A stretch of DNA of 64,000 bases. Source: Burkholderia latens. GTDB lineage: Bacteria; Pseudomonadota; Gammaproteobacteria; Burkholderiales; Burkholderiaceae. This document shows, piece by piece, positions 46,676 through 55,787 of this stretch. The DNA lies in NCBI RefSeq assembly GCF_001718795.1, contig NZ_CP013435.1, positions 744,001-808,000 of the forward strand, written 5' to 3'. Under the pieces are notes generated by a model. That model was not told where the DNA came from, did not search any database, and saw nothing but the letters and a program-made list of their open reading frames with translations. Position 1 is the stretch's first letter. Each line of letters begins with the position of its first letter. The position numbers were made by a program, and so were the translations under genes.

Positions 46676-47650
46676 TCAGGTTGGCGCGCGGTCGTCGAGT
46701 ACGCGCTCGAGTGCGTCCAGTGTGCGCGCGGTCGAATCCGGCGCGACACAGTCGACGACGACTCGCTCCGGCATCGCACGCAGCCACGTGATCTGCCGCT
46801 TGCACAGCTGGCGTGTCGCGAAGATACCCTTGTCCCGCATCGTCCGGTAATCGGTGACGCCGTCGAGATATTCCCACGCCTGGCGATAGCCGACGCAGCG
46901 CATCGACGGCAGGCCGATGTGCAGATCGTCGCGGCGGCGCAGCCGTTCGACTTCGTCGATGAAGCCTGCGTCGAGCATCGCATCGAAGCGTTGCGCGATG
47001 CGCGCGTGCAGCACCGAGCGGTCCGACGGTTCGAGCGCGACCGGCACGAAGCGGTATGCGGCAGCCGCATCGTCGGTGATGCGCGGCGCGGCGAGCAGCG
47101 CCGACATCGGCTGCCCGGTCAGCATGAATACTTCGAGCGCGCGCTGAATCCGTTGCGAGTCGTTCGGCGCGAGCCGCGCGGCCGTTGCCGGGTCGACCGC
47201 GGCAAGCCGTGCATGCAGCGCCGGCCAGCCGTCGCGTGCGGCGGCGGCGTCGAGTTCCGCGCGCACGGCCGGATCGGCGGTCGGCAGGTCGTTGAGGCCC
47301 TGCGTAAGCGCCTTGTAGTACAGCATCGTGCCGCCCGCGAGCAACGGCGTGCGGCCGCGCGCGATGATCTCGGCGATCAGGCGCAGCGCATCGGCACGGA
47401 ACTCGGCTGCGGAATAGGCATCGGCCGGGTCGATGATGTCGATCAGATGGTGCGGCGCGCTCGCACGCTCGTCGCGCGTCGGCTTCGCGGTGCCGATATC
47501 CATGTCGCGGTAGACGAGCGCCGAATCGACGCTGACGATCTCGATCGGACGGCGCGCGGCCAGCGCGAGCGCGGCTGCCGTCTTGCCCGATGCGGTGGGG
47601 CCGAGCAGACAGGCGATCGTCGTCGGACGAGACTGCGGTGCCGCGCTCAT
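46676..47650 (-). CDS. miaA: tRNA dimethylallyltransferase MiaA
   Basis: 324 aa. Prenylates A37 of tRNAs reading UNN codons. The P-loop is [56 protein letters not shown] and [12 protein letters not shown] are family signatures. The C-terminal part retains [13 protein letters not shown] and [14 protein letters not shown]. The ATG overlaps the mutL stop by 4 nt (ATGA), matching the mutL-miaA pairing of many proteobacteria. Confidence 0.96.
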   Translation of the reverse strand: MSAAPQSRPTTIACLLGPTASGKTAAALALAARRPIEIVSVDSALVYRDMDIGTAKPTRDERASAPHHLIDIIDPADAYSAAEFRADALRLIAEIIARGRTPLLAGGTMLYYKALTQGLNDLPTADPAVRAELDAAAARDGWPALHARLAAVDPATAARLAPNDSQRIQRALEVFMLTGQPMSALLAAPRITDDAAAAYRFVPVALEPSDRSVLHARIAQRFDAMLDAGFIDEVERLRRRDDLHIGLPSMRCVGYRQAWEYLDGVTDYRTMRDKGIFATRQLCKRQITWLRAMPERVVVDCVAPDSTARTLDALERVLDDRAPT

Positions 47651-49641
47651 TGTCCGCGCATGAAAAGGCGGTCGAGGTCGTTCAGCGTGAGCTGATACCA
47701 CGTCGGCCGGCCGTGATTGCACTGGTCCGCGCGTTCGGTCGCTTCCATCTGGCGCAGCAGCGCGTTCATCTCGTCGAGCGTCAGGCGCCGGTTCGCGCGC
47801 ACGGCGTGATGGCACGCGAGCGTGCCGAGCAGTTCGTGCTGCCGTTCCGTGAGCACGCGCGAGCCGCCGAACGCGTGGAGATCGGCGAGTACCGCGCGCG
47901 CGAGCGACTGCAAGTCCGCATCTTTCAGCAGCGCGGGCACCGCGCGGATCGCGAGCGTCGTCGGCGACAGCACCGCGAGGTCGAAGCCCAGCGATTCGAG
48001 CGTCTCGCGTTCTTCCTCGGCCGTACCGATCTCGACCGGCGTCGCCGTCATCGATACCGGCAGCAGCAGCGACTGCACCGCGACCGTTCGGTCCGCGAGC
48101 GCATTCTTGAACTGTTCGTACAGGATCCGCTCGTGCGCCGCGTGCATGTCGACGATGACGAGGCCGTGCGCGTTCTGCGCGAGCACGTAGATCCCGTGAA
48201 TCTGGCCGAGCGCGAAACCGAGCGGCTGGTCGTCGTGCGCGGCGGCAACGACGGGCGACCCGCCGAAGCCGGGCAGCGGTGCGATCGGCGCGGCGACCGA
48301 ACCGCCTGCATCGCCCGAGACGCGGGCCGTGCCGTCCGGCGCGCCCGAACCCGTGTCCTTGCGGCCGAACAGCGCGTCGTACAGCGCGAGCGGCTGCGCG
48401 ACCGGCAGCGTGCCCTGCGTCATGCGCGCCTGGCGCATCCACGTGGTGCCGGACGACGATGAAGACGCCGCCGGCGAGAACCCGCTGCCACCCGTGCCAG
48501 ACGCGCTGCGCTGACCGAGCGGCGTGGTCTGGAACGAAGCCGGGCCGCCGGGCGCGGCCTCGATGTGCGCCGCATGGCCGCCCGCGGTGGTCTCCGGCGA
48601 CGCGCCCGCGTGGCGTGCGAGCGCGCGCTGCACCGCATGGAATACGTATTGATGGATCGAGCGCGAATCGCGGAACCGCACTTCGATTTTCGACGGATGC
48701 ACGTTCACGTCGACCGCCTCGGGCGGCAGGTCGAGGAACAGTACGTACGACGGGTAACGGTCGCCGTGCAGCACGTCCTCATACGCGGCGCGTACAGCGT
48801 GCGTGAGCAGTTTGTCGCGCACGAAGCGGCCGTTCACGAAAAAATATTGCTGGTCGGCACGGCCGCGGCTCGCGGTCGGCAAGCCGGCGCAGCCGTAGAC
48901 GGCGAGCGGCCCGGCCTGCTCGTCGAGCGGCAGGTGCGCGGTCGCGAAGCTGTCGCCGAGGATTTTCGCGACGCGCTGCGCGGGTTCGGTCGCGTTCCAG
49001 TGCTCGACGGCCTTGCCGTTGTGCAGGACCGAGATCGCGACGTCCGGCCGTGCGAGCGCCGCGCGACGGATCATCTCGAGGCAGTGGCCGAACTCGGTCT
49101 GCTCGCTCTTGAGGAATTTGCGGCGCGCCGGCGTGTTGAAGTACAGCTCGCGCACCTCGATCGTCGTGCCCACCGCGCCGGCGGCTGGCGACAGCGCGCC
49201 CGTGGTCGCGTCGATCTTCGTCGCGTGCGCGGCGTCGGCCGTGCGGCTCGTGATCGACATCTCGGCGACCGATGCGATCGACGCGAGCGCTTCGCCGCGA
49301 AAACCCAGCGTCGCGACTGCCTCGAGCTCCTCGAGCGAGCGGATCTTGCTCGTCGCGTGGCGCATCAGCGCGAGCGGGAGCTCGTCGGGCGGAATCCCGC
49401 AACCGTCGTCGGTGATCGAGATCCGCTTGACGCCGCCTTCCTCGAGCACGATGCGCAGCGTCGTCGCGCCGGCGTCCATCGCGTTCTCCAGCAACTCCTT
49501 GACGACCGATGCCGGGCGTTCGACGACCTCACCCGCAGCGATCTGGCTGATCAGCTGGTCGGGCAGGGGCTGGATCGCGCGCAGCGGGCGCGGAGCGGGG
49601 GCGGACGCGGCGCCCGTGGCCGTTTCGGTGATTTCGGACAT
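47647..49641 (-). CDS. mutL: DNA mismatch repair protein MutL
   Basis: 664 aa. N-terminal GHKL ATPase: [39 protein letters not shown] long Ala/Ser/Gly-rich linker (about 350-450) leads to the C-terminal dimerisation domain. That domain carries [12 protein letters not shown], resembling the MutL endonuclease motif DQHA(x2)E(x4)E with Met for Gln, plus [12 protein letters not shown] and CNHGRPT. This suggests a nicking MutL, unlike E. coli. The -10 TATAAT ends 6 nt before the ATG, so the mRNA may be leaderless. Confidence 0.96.
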   Translation of the reverse strand: MSEITETATGAASAPAPRPLRAIQPLPDQLISQIAAGEVVERPASVVKELLENAMDAGATTLRIVLEEGGVKRISITDDGCGIPPDELPLALMRHATSKIRSLEELEAVATLGFRGEALASIASVAEMSITSRTADAAHATKIDATTGALSPAAGAVGTTIEVRELYFNTPARRKFLKSEQTEFGHCLEMIRRAALARPDVAISVLHNGKAVEHWNATEPAQRVAKILGDSFATAHLPLDEQAGPLAVYGCAGLPTASRGRADQQYFFVNGRFVRDKLLTHAVRAAYEDVLHGDRYPSYVLFLDLPPEAVDVNVHPSKIEVRFRDSRSIHQYVFHAVQRALARHAGASPETTAGGHAAHIEAAPGGPASFQTTPLGQRSASGTGGSGFSPAASSSSSGTTWMRQARMTQGTLPVAQPLALYDALFGRKDTGSGAPDGTARVSGDAGGSVAAPIAPLPGFGGSPVVAAAHDDQPLGFALGQIHGIYVLAQNAHGLVIVDMHAAHERILYEQFKNALADRTVAVQSLLLPVSMTATPVEIGTAEEERETLESLGFDLAVLSPTTLAIRAVPALLKDADLQSLARAVLADLHAFGGSRVLTERQHELLGTLACHHAVRANRRLTLDEMNALLRQMEATERADQCNHGRPTWYQLTLNDLDRLFMRGQ

Positions 49642-49647
49642 GGCCGA

Positions 49648-49653
49648 ATTATA
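49648..49653 (-). promoter_or_regulatory. Candidate -10 element (TATAAT) for mutL-miaA
   Basis: Exact TATAAT on the minus strand separated from the mutL ATG by TCGGCC only. A normal start site would fall on the A of the ATG. No -35 match is seen. Confidence 0.5.
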
Positions 49654-49814
49654 GCGAGGCGGCGCCGGGCTGCCGGCGCTGTGCCCCGTTACGTTTTTTC
49701 ACGGAGCCTTAAGGGACTTTCGGTATCATGACTGCGTTTCGCGTGCCGCCTTGTCCGGCGGGCGCTTCCGCCTTCTTCGGCCGTTTCGGCCATTTCGCCT
49801 TCGAGGAATCGCAT

Positions 49815-50498
49815 TTGGATACGCTGCTTCATTTCGTCAACCTGGTCCTGCATATCGACGCGTTCCTCGGCGACTTCATCCGGCAGTACGGCGCATGGGT
49901 GTATCTGGTGTTGTTCCTGATCGTGTTTTGCGAGACGGGGCTCGTCGTGCTGCCGTTCCTGCCTGGCGATTCGCTGCTGTTCATCGGCGGCGCGTTCGCG
50001 GCGACCGGCGACATGAACGTCGGCGCGCTCATCGCACTGCTGCTCGTTGCAGCGATTGCCGGCAATACCGTGAACTATCTGATCGGCCGCTGGATCGGGC
50101 CGAAGGTCTTCAATACCCATATCCCGGTGCTCGAGCGCTTTCTCGATCGCGCGGCACTGGAGAAGACCCACTCGTTTTACGACAAGCACGGCGGCAAGAC
50201 CATCGTCCTCGCGCGCTTCATCCCGGTCGTGCGCACCTTCGCACCGTTCGTGGCCGGCGCGTCGTCGATGAGCTTCACGCGCTTTCAGCTGTTCAACGTG
50301 ATCGGCGCGCTGGTCTGGGTGCTGCTGCTGGTGCTGCTCGGCTACTTCTTCGGCAATATCCCGTTCATTCGCCAGTACCTGAACGTGATCGTGCTCGTGG
50401 GGATCGGCGCGGCGATCGTGCCGGTCGCGCTCGGCGCGCTGTGGAAGCTGGTGCGCGGGCGGCATTCGGACAATACGCAGAAGACGAGCGGGCGCTGA
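49815..50498 (+). CDS. DedA family membrane protein
   Basis: 227 aa from a TTG start. Family motifs ETGLVVLPFLPGDSLLFIGGAFAA, GNTVNYLIGRWIGPKVF, and FYDKHGGKTIVLARFIPVVRTFAPFVAGASSM; at least four membrane segments. DedA/DTT proteins are now linked to polyprenyl-phosphate or phospholipid recycling. TTG at 49815 is preferred over the ATG at 49728 because GAGGAA (49803-49808) precedes it and homologues begin DTLLHFVNLVLHIDAF. Confidence 0.9.
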   Translation: MDTLLHFVNLVLHIDAFLGDFIRQYGAWVYLVLFLIVFCETGLVVLPFLPGDSLLFIGGAFAATGDMNVGALIALLLVAAIAGNTVNYLIGRWIGPKVFNTHIPVLERFLDRAALEKTHSFYDKHGGKTIVLARFIPVVRTFAPFVAGASSMSFTRFQLFNVIGALVWVLLLVLLGYFFGNIPFIRQYLNVIVLVGIGAAIVPVALGALWKLVRGRHSDNTQKTSGR

Positions 50499-50528
50499 GC
50501 CGGCGTCTTTGCTTCGGTTCGGCAAAAG

Positions 50529-50562
50529 AGCGTGGCGGCCCCGGGCTGCCACGCTTTTTTTT
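50529..50562 (+). terminator. Rho-independent terminator after dedA
   Basis: AGCGTGGCGGCC folds against GGGCTGCCACGCT (one G-U pair) and is followed by T8. It lies between the convergent dedA and mscS genes. Confidence 0.85.
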
Positions 50563-50591
50563 CGGCCGTTTCGGCTGGCTTGCCGCGCGCG

Positions 50592-51404
50592 TCAGGCGTT
50601 GCGATGCGAAATCGGCGTTTCGGGCGTCGGATACCCGGCCTCGCGGAACGTCTCGAGAATCACGCGGTTGGTATCGCAGTACACCTGCCAGTAGTTCTCC
50701 GGCTGCGTCGACGGGCGCACGAACAACAGCGGGCCTTCCGGCGTAAATTGCAGCACGCCGACGTCCGGCGCCGGCACCTTCATCACGTTCGGGATCAGCT
50801 GGATTTGCGTCTTCAGGCGGTTGATCGCGTCGGCCGCGTCGACGCTGTTCGCGATCTTCGCGGTCAGGTCGACGCGGCGATGCGGCGTCGCGCTGTAGTT
50901 CGCGATGTTGTCCGAGAAGATCTTGTTGTTGCCGACGATCGTCACGACGTTGTCGGCCGTGATGATCGTCGTGCCGAACAGGCCGAGCTCTTTCACGGTG
51001 CCCGTCACGCCGCCCGCGGTGATCACGTCGCCGATCTTGAACGGACGCAGCACCTGCATGAACACGCCGGCGGCGAAGTGCGCGAGCAGGCCGCCCCACG
51101 CGGTGCCGATCGCGAGGCCGAGGCCCGCGAGCAGTGCGGCGAACGACGTGGTCTGCACGCCGAAGATCTGCAGGATCGCGAGGATCAACAGGACCGTCAG
51201 CAACACGCCGACGACGGAGGTCAGGTAGTCGGCGAGCGTCGGATCGACTTTGCCGCTGCGGCGCACGACTCTACCGAGCACGCCGGTGCCGATGCGGATG
51301 GCCCAGCGGCCGACGAACCACAACACGATTGCGGCAACGAGGTTCAGGCCGAAGTCGAGGCCGCGGGTCATCAGGAATTGCTGCGCAGTGTGAAGGTCGA
51401 TCAT
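50592..51404 (-). CDS. Small mechanosensitive channel, MscS family
   Basis: 270 aa, similar in size to E. coli MscS. N-terminal membrane helices (FGLNLVAAIVLWFVGRWA, YLTSVVGVLLTVLLILAIL) precede the pore helix (GLGLAIGTAWGGLLAHFAAGVFMQVLRPFKIGD). The beta domain follows (GVTGTVKELGLFGTTIITADN, VVTIVGNNKIFSDNIANYS). Opens under membrane tension to release solutes during osmotic down-shock. Confidence 0.93.
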   Translation of the reverse strand: MIDLHTAQQFLMTRGLDFGLNLVAAIVLWFVGRWAIRIGTGVLGRVVRRSGKVDPTLADYLTSVVGVLLTVLLILAILQIFGVQTTSFAALLAGLGLAIGTAWGGLLAHFAAGVFMQVLRPFKIGDVITAGGVTGTVKELGLFGTTIITADNVVTIVGNNKIFSDNIANYSATPHRRVDLTAKIANSVDAADAINRLKTQIQLIPNVMKVPAPDVGVLQFTPEGPLLFVRPSTQPENYWQVYCDTNRVILETFREAGYPTPETPISHRNA

Positions 51405-51598
51405 GCGTTCTCCCCGGTAGATGAGCGCAGTGGCGCGAAAAATGGAGGTGTTCGGCTCCGAACGATCGGACGTTTATAACTCGACTGCTGCGCAGCGACA
51501 ACCGCGCCGCGCGAATCGCGATGGCGTGCCCGATTCGATATCGCGTGCGTCGGCGATGCGGCGGCGACGTACGCAACTCGATGCGTGCGCAACGAAGC

Positions 51599-52432
51599 CT
51601 ATTTGTGCCGCGGTTCGAACGCCTGCTGCCGCACATCGGCCCCATGAGCGACGATGGCCGTGCTTTCAGGCACTTCCGCCCACGCGCCGCGCAAATCGAC
51701 GAGCGGTTCCGACACGACCATGAACGCGTCGTCGCCCGCTTCCGCAATACGCGGATTGTGCGGATAGAGCGCGTGCAGATGCTTGAACGACGTGCTATGG
51801 AACAGCGAGCGCGATTGCCGCTCACTCGAGTAACGCACCGCGATGATGCGCTCGCCGTCGGTCGCGCAAATCGTCATGTTGAGCGGCTCGGCGACGCGAT
51901 ATCGCACGGCGGCTTCCTCGATCACGCCGACCATCCGCTCGAGCGCGGGCAGCGGCGCCTGCTCGAGGCCGTAGGTGAGCGCGAGACGGAACATCAGCTC
52001 GGAGTCGGTCGAGCCCTCGAGCGTCGGGAACAGCGCCGGGTCGACCTTCATCGTCAGGTCGCGGCGCAGCTTGTGGAAATCGCGGATCAGCCCGTTGTGC
52101 GCGAACAGCCAGCGGCCGTGGCGGAACGGATGGCAGTTGGTTTCCTGGACGGGCGTGTCGGTTGCCGCACGAATGTGCGCGATGAACATCCGCGAACGGA
52201 TCGCGCGCGCGGCTTCGCGCAGGTTGCGATCGTTCCACGCCGGATGCACGGAGCGGTAGCGAAACGGCAGTTCGTCCGGATGTCCGTACCAGCCGATACC
52301 GAAGCCGTCGCCGTTGGTCGTTGTCGCGCCCAGCTCCGAATGCAGACTCTGGTCGATCAGCGAATGTTTCGCACGAAACAGTACGGTCTCGAGTTGGATC
52401 GGGTTACCCGTATAAGCGAGCCAGCGGCACAT
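51599..52432 (-). CDS. Class II glutamine amidotransferase (YafJ-like)
   Basis: 277 aa. The catalytic cysteine is residue 2 (MCRWLAYTGNP), exposed after Met removal as in Ntn hydrolases. TTNGDGFGIGWYG, FIAHIRAATDTPVQETNCHPF and FAHNGLIRDF are class II GATase motifs. No synthetase domain is fused, so the acceptor is unknown. AAGGAGCG precedes the ATG at 52432; the seven codons upstream are discarded because the Cys must be position 2. Confidence 0.92.
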   Translation of the reverse strand: MCRWLAYTGNPIQLETVLFRAKHSLIDQSLHSELGATTTNGDGFGIGWYGHPDELPFRYRSVHPAWNDRNLREAARAIRSRMFIAHIRAATDTPVQETNCHPFRHGRWLFAHNGLIRDFHKLRRDLTMKVDPALFPTLEGSTDSELMFRLALTYGLEQAPLPALERMVGVIEEAAVRYRVAEPLNMTICATDGERIIAVRYSSERQSRSLFHSTSFKHLHALYPHNPRIAEAGDDAFMVVSEPLVDLRGAWAEVPESTAIVAHGADVRQQAFEPRHK

Positions 52433-52564
52433 GGAGCGCTCCTTCGCGGTCAATCTTCGCGCATGGTAGCCGACTTCGCGCCGCGGCCGGCGGCCGCGCG
52501 CGATTGGCCGCGACAGACGACACGGCGAAGGATGCGGCGGGGCGCCGCATCCTTCATGCGCGCG

Positions 52565-52894
52565 TCAGTCGCCGAGCGCATCCATCACGCGCGCGGAGTA
52601 GACGAGCGCCGCGCCCGCATTCAACGCGATCGCGACGCCCAGCGCTTCGGCCACTTCCTCCTTGGTCGCGCCATGCTTCGCGGCTTCGGCCGTGTGTACG
52701 GCGATACAGCCGTCGCAGCGCGTCGTGACGGCGACTGCGAGCGCGATCAGTTCGCGTGTCTTCGCGTCGAGATGACCCGTCTTCGCACCGGCGCCCGACA
52801 ACGCCTTGTAGCCGGCAAGCGTGTCGGGCGACAGCTTCGCGATGTCGCCGATGCGGGTCGAGAGTTCCTTTCGGTATTCGTTCCAGTTCAGCAT
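52565..52894 (-). CDS. Carboxymuconolactone decarboxylase / AhpD-like protein
   Basis: 109 aa. The AhpD-type motif CDGCIAVHTAEAAKHGATKEEV holds the CxxC pair and the histidine used in alkylhydroperoxidase-like chemistry, though many family members have unknown function. Starts MLNWNEYRKEL. Divergent from an AraC regulator 130 nt away, a frequent arrangement suggesting control by that regulator. Confidence 0.9.
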   Translation of the reverse strand: MLNWNEYRKELSTRIGDIAKLSPDTLAGYKALSGAGAKTGHLDAKTRELIALAVAVTTRCDGCIAVHTAEAAKHGATKEEVAEALGVAIALNAGAALVYSARVMDALGD

Positions 52895-53024
52895 GATGCG
52901 TCCTTTCGAGAAGAGGTGGGTCGGGCGGCGGATGCCGCGATCCCCGGCGATGCAGGACTTATTCTGAGCGCTCGCGCTGAGGGTTTCGATACGCTAGAGT
53001 GTCAATTTTTAGCGCGAACGTCTC

Positions 53025-53972
53025 ATGGACGCATTGAGTCAACTGTTGTCGCTGGGCCGTAGCCACGTCGAGCTCGACGTGCGCTGCCTGCTCGACGGCC
53101 CGTTCGCGATGCCGCACGGTGGATTGCCGCCCGGCGAGGCGGCATTTCATCTGCTGCTGGCAGGCACCTGCCGGCTGCGTACCGCGGACGGGCGCACGCT
53201 GCGGCTGACCGAAGGCGATTTCGTGCTGCTTCCGGGTGGCGATGCACACGATCTGTTCGATGCGAATGAGGGTGGAACGCGACGGGTCATGCCGTTGCGC
53301 GAGGCGGGCACGGGCGGCGGCGCGGTGCTGCCGGTGAAGTCGAATCGCGATGCGTCGCAATCGGTCGATGCGAGCGTGGACGTGCTTTGCGGTCGCTTCG
53401 TCTATGCGCGCGGCGCCGGCGAATTGCTGACGCGCGCGCTGCCGCGTGTGCTGCACGTCGGGCTCCGTGATGCCTCGGGGCTCGCGTCGCTGCAGCCGCT
53501 GACCAATGTGCTGCGCGCCGAGGCATCGAATGCCCAGCCGGGTGCGCGTGCGATCGTGAATGCGCTCGGGCAGGCATTGCTCGCATACGCATTGCGCGCG
53601 TACGGCCGCGATGCGCGCGTGCCGGCGGGCTGGCTCGCCCTGGCGGCGGATGCGCGGCTCGGGCCGTCGGTGCAGGCCGTGTTGCAAGCGCCGGCGCGGC
53701 CGTGGACGGTCGAGTCGCTCGGCGCGGCGTCGGCGATGTCGCGCGCGACGTATGCGCGGCATTTTCGCGACAAGGCCGGAATGAGTGTCGGTGCATTCGT
53801 CGCGCAGATCCGGATGATGCACGCGTGCACGCTGCTGCAGGACACGCAGCGTGGGCAGGCGGAGATCGGGCAGGCGGTCGGTTATCAGTCGGAGGCGGCG
53901 TTCGGCAAGGCGTTTCGCGCCGTGCTCGGCACGACGCCCGGACGTTGGCGGCGCGCGCAGCGTGGCGCGTAA
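53025..53972 (+). CDS. AraC family transcriptional regulator with N-terminal cupin
   Basis: 315 aa. The N-terminal half is a cupin-like sensor domain (MPHGGLPPGEAAFHLLLAG, LTEGDFVLLPGGDAHDL). The C-terminal third has two helix-turn-helix motifs: TVESLGAASAMSRATYARHF and EIGQAVGYQSEAAFGKAFRAVLGTTPGRWRR. The ligand is unknown. Divergent from the AhpD-like gene, its most probable target. Confidence 0.9.
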   Translation: MDALSQLLSLGRSHVELDVRCLLDGPFAMPHGGLPPGEAAFHLLLAGTCRLRTADGRTLRLTEGDFVLLPGGDAHDLFDANEGGTRRVMPLREAGTGGGAVLPVKSNRDASQSVDASVDVLCGRFVYARGAGELLTRALPRVLHVGLRDASGLASLQPLTNVLRAEASNAQPGARAIVNALGQALLAYALRAYGRDARVPAGWLALAADARLGPSVQAVLQAPARPWTVESLGAASAMSRATYARHFRDKAGMSVGAFVAQIRMMHACTLLQDTQRGQAEIGQAVGYQSEAAFGKAFRAVLGTTPGRWRRAQRGA

Positions 53973-54312
53973 GGCAGCACGCCCGAGCGTCGAGCGGCGC
54001 GGCAAAGCTGCTACCGTGCGCGAAGCGTATTCCAACGAAAACGATTACGGCCAACAGCCAACAGGAGAGTAAGAGCGGGCAAAAGCAATGAACCACCCGC
54101 GATCCAGCCGCCGTCGTTTGCATTCCGGGATTCTGGCGTTGTCCAGGCGGCTGCGTCGTCGCTGTCCGAGACGCGATCGCGCTGCGATGGAGATTCAATG
54201 AGCGATGGCCGGTGCGCGGACGGCGACCGCGATGTCTGCGATGCGGTGGATACGCATCGGAAGAGGGGGAAGCGCTCGTGCGCACGCATTCGCATGCGGC
54301 GAGTCGCGCAAA
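53973..54312. other. Gap between the AraC gene and tRNA-Lys
   Basis: About 340 nt without a convincing gene. Small open frames exist on both strands: an arginine-rich 37-codon frame at 54088, and a minus-strand frame with a hydrophobic stretch around 54030-54100. None has a credible ribosome-binding site. Confidence 0.5.
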
Positions 54313-54347
54313 CGAAAAAGGGGCTTCCGGTTTCCCGGAAGCCCCTT
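54313..54347 (-). terminator. Terminator after tRNA-Lys
   Basis: AAGGGGCTTCCGG pairs with CCGGAAGCCCCTT. On the minus strand the stem is followed by TTTTTCG. It lies just after the tRNA 3' end and closes the Tol-Pal/tRNA transcription block. Confidence 0.85.
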
Positions 54348-54357
54348 CTTTACATCT

Positions 54358-54433
54358 TGGTAGGCCGTGCGTGACTCGAACACGCGACCAACGGATTAAA
54401 AGTCCGCTGCTCTACCAACTGAGCTAACGACCC
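54358..54433 (-). tRNA. tRNA-Lys(TTT)
   Basis: 76 nt including the encoded 3' CCA. Starts GGGTCGTTAGCTCAG, anticodon stem-loop CGGACTTTTAATCCG with TTT anticodon, T-loop GTTCGAGTC, 3' end CTACCA. The acceptor stem GGGTCGT/ACGGCCT contains a G-U pair at position 1-72 and another at 4-69, where E. coli tRNA-Lys has G-C and U-A. It follows cpoB, as lysine tRNA follows ybgF in E. coli. Confidence 0.97.
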
Positions 54434-54491
54434 AAAGAGCAAAAAATTATAGCGGTGGATCGCTGGACTGTCAACAACCCGTCACGACGAT

Positions 54492-55241
54492 TTATTTGAT
54501 GCTCTCGATCTTGCCCTGCGCCGTTTGCGCCGCGTTCGACCCGGCGTACTGCGACACGACCTGCTCGAACGTCTTCTTGGCGGCCGCCTTCTGGCCTTGT
54601 TCGAGCTGGTTCGTCCCGATGGCGACCAGTGCGTCGGCCGCGCGCGGATGTTGCGGATACTTGCTCACGATCGCTTGCCACGTCGCGGTCGAGCCGCGGT
54701 AGTCACGCAGCGCGTATTGCGCATTGCCGAGCCAGTACTGCGCGGTCGGCTGATACGGGCTCTGCGGATACTTCGCGATGAAACTGCGGAAGGACGCAGC
54801 GGCGGCCTTGAAATTGCCGTTGCGGAATTGCTGCTGTGCTGCGCTGAGCGCATCCGTTTCACCTGGCTGCACGGTGCCCTCGACACCGTCGATCGTCGCC
54901 TGTTGCGGCTCGAACTTCTTGAGCCGCGTGTCGAGATCCTGGTAGTACTCCTTCTGCTGCCGCTCGAGCGTCGTCAGCCGGTTCGTCAGATCCTCGTTCT
55001 CGCCGCGCAGTGTCGCGACCTGCTGGTTCAGCTGGTCGATACGGCCGGATTGATCGAGGATCGTACGCTGGGCGGCCGACAACTGGTTGGCCAGGTTGTC
55101 GCTCTTGCTGCGCAGATCGAGCACGGCGCGGCGCGCCTCATTGTCGTCGAACATGCCGGCGTGCGCCGGCGCGGCCGACCACGCCGCGCCGGCGACGCAA
55201 AATGCTGCGGCCACGCGCAGCCAGGATACACGGTGCGTCAT
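54492..55241 (-). CDS. cpoB: CpoB (YbgF), Tol-Pal cell division coordinator
   Basis: 249 aa. A signal peptide (VAAAFCVAGAAWSAAPAHA) is followed by a trimerising coiled coil (AQRTILDQSGRIDQLNQQVATLRGEN) and C-terminal TPR repeats (FKAAAASFRSFIAKYPQSPYQPTAQYWLGNAQYALRDY). CpoB is periplasmic, binds TolA and links PBP1B activity with outer-membrane constriction. Starts 19 nt after pal. Confidence 0.94.
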   Translation of the reverse strand: MTHRVSWLRVAAAFCVAGAAWSAAPAHAGMFDDNEARRAVLDLRSKSDNLANQLSAAQRTILDQSGRIDQLNQQVATLRGENEDLTNRLTTLERQQKEYYQDLDTRLKKFEPQQATIDGVEGTVQPGETDALSAAQQQFRNGNFKAAAASFRSFIAKYPQSPYQPTAQYWLGNAQYALRDYRGSTATWQAIVSKYPQHPRAADALVAIGTNQLEQGQKAAAKKTFEQVVSQYAGSNAAQTAQGKIESIK

Positions 55242-55260
55242 ACGGCAATTCTTCCGTTAC

Positions 55261-55770
55261 TTACTGTTGGTAGACGAGATCGGCGCGACGGTTCTGCGCC
55301 CACGATGCTTCGTCGTGACCCGTTGCTTGCGGCTTTTCCTTGCCGAGGCTCACGGCTTCCATCTGCGAGTCGTTCACGCCGAGCAGCGCCATTGCGCGGC
55401 GAACGGCTTCCGCACGCTTCTGGCCGAGCGCGAGGTTGTACTCGCTCGTGCCGCGTTCGTCGGTGTTGCCCTGGATCAGCACGTGACGCTGCGGGTGGCT
55501 CTTCAGATACTGCGCGTGTTGCTGCAGCAGCGGCTGGTACTCGTCCTTCACCGAATAGCTGTCGAAGTCGAAGTAGATGCTGCGCTTCGCGAGCGGGCTG
55601 TTCGGATCGTTCAGCGGATCGACGTTCACTTGCGCGACGTTGTCGGCGCTCGGCTGCGTGCTCATCGCACCCGCGTTGGCCTTGTCGTCGAGCTTCACGC
55701 CCGACTTACACGCTGCGAGCGCGCCGATCATCATCACGGCCAGGGCCAGACGAGCTTTATTCGACATCAT
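55261..55770 (-). CDS. pal: Peptidoglycan-associated lipoprotein Pal
   Basis: 169 aa. Lipoprotein signal with lipobox LAAC (MMIGALAACKSG), so anchored in the outer membrane. The OmpA-like peptidoglycan-binding domain is visible as IYFDFDSYSVKDEY, LIQGNTDERGTSEYNLALGQKRAEAV and QNRRADLVY. AAGGAGAG precedes the ATG-ATG start; 55770 is chosen, 55767 is equally possible. Partner of TolB in the Tol-Pal complex. Confidence 0.96.
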   Translation of the reverse strand: MMSNKARLALAVMMIGALAACKSGVKLDDKANAGAMSTQPSADNVAQVNVDPLNDPNSPLAKRSIYFDFDSYSVKDEYQPLLQQHAQYLKSHPQRHVLIQGNTDERGTSEYNLALGQKRAEAVRRAMALLGVNDSQMEAVSLGKEKPQATGHDEASWAQNRRADLVYQQ

Positions 55771-55787
55771 GGTTACTCTCCTTGTGG

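Noticed and set aside
54088..54201. 37-codon plus-strand frame between the AraC gene and tRNA-Lys
   Set aside because: Arginine-rich, no ribosome-binding site in range, no recognisable features.
54011..54295. 94-codon minus-strand frame with a hydrophobic end
   Set aside because: No ribosome-binding site and mostly polar, unpatterned sequence; the hydrophobic part alone is not convincing.
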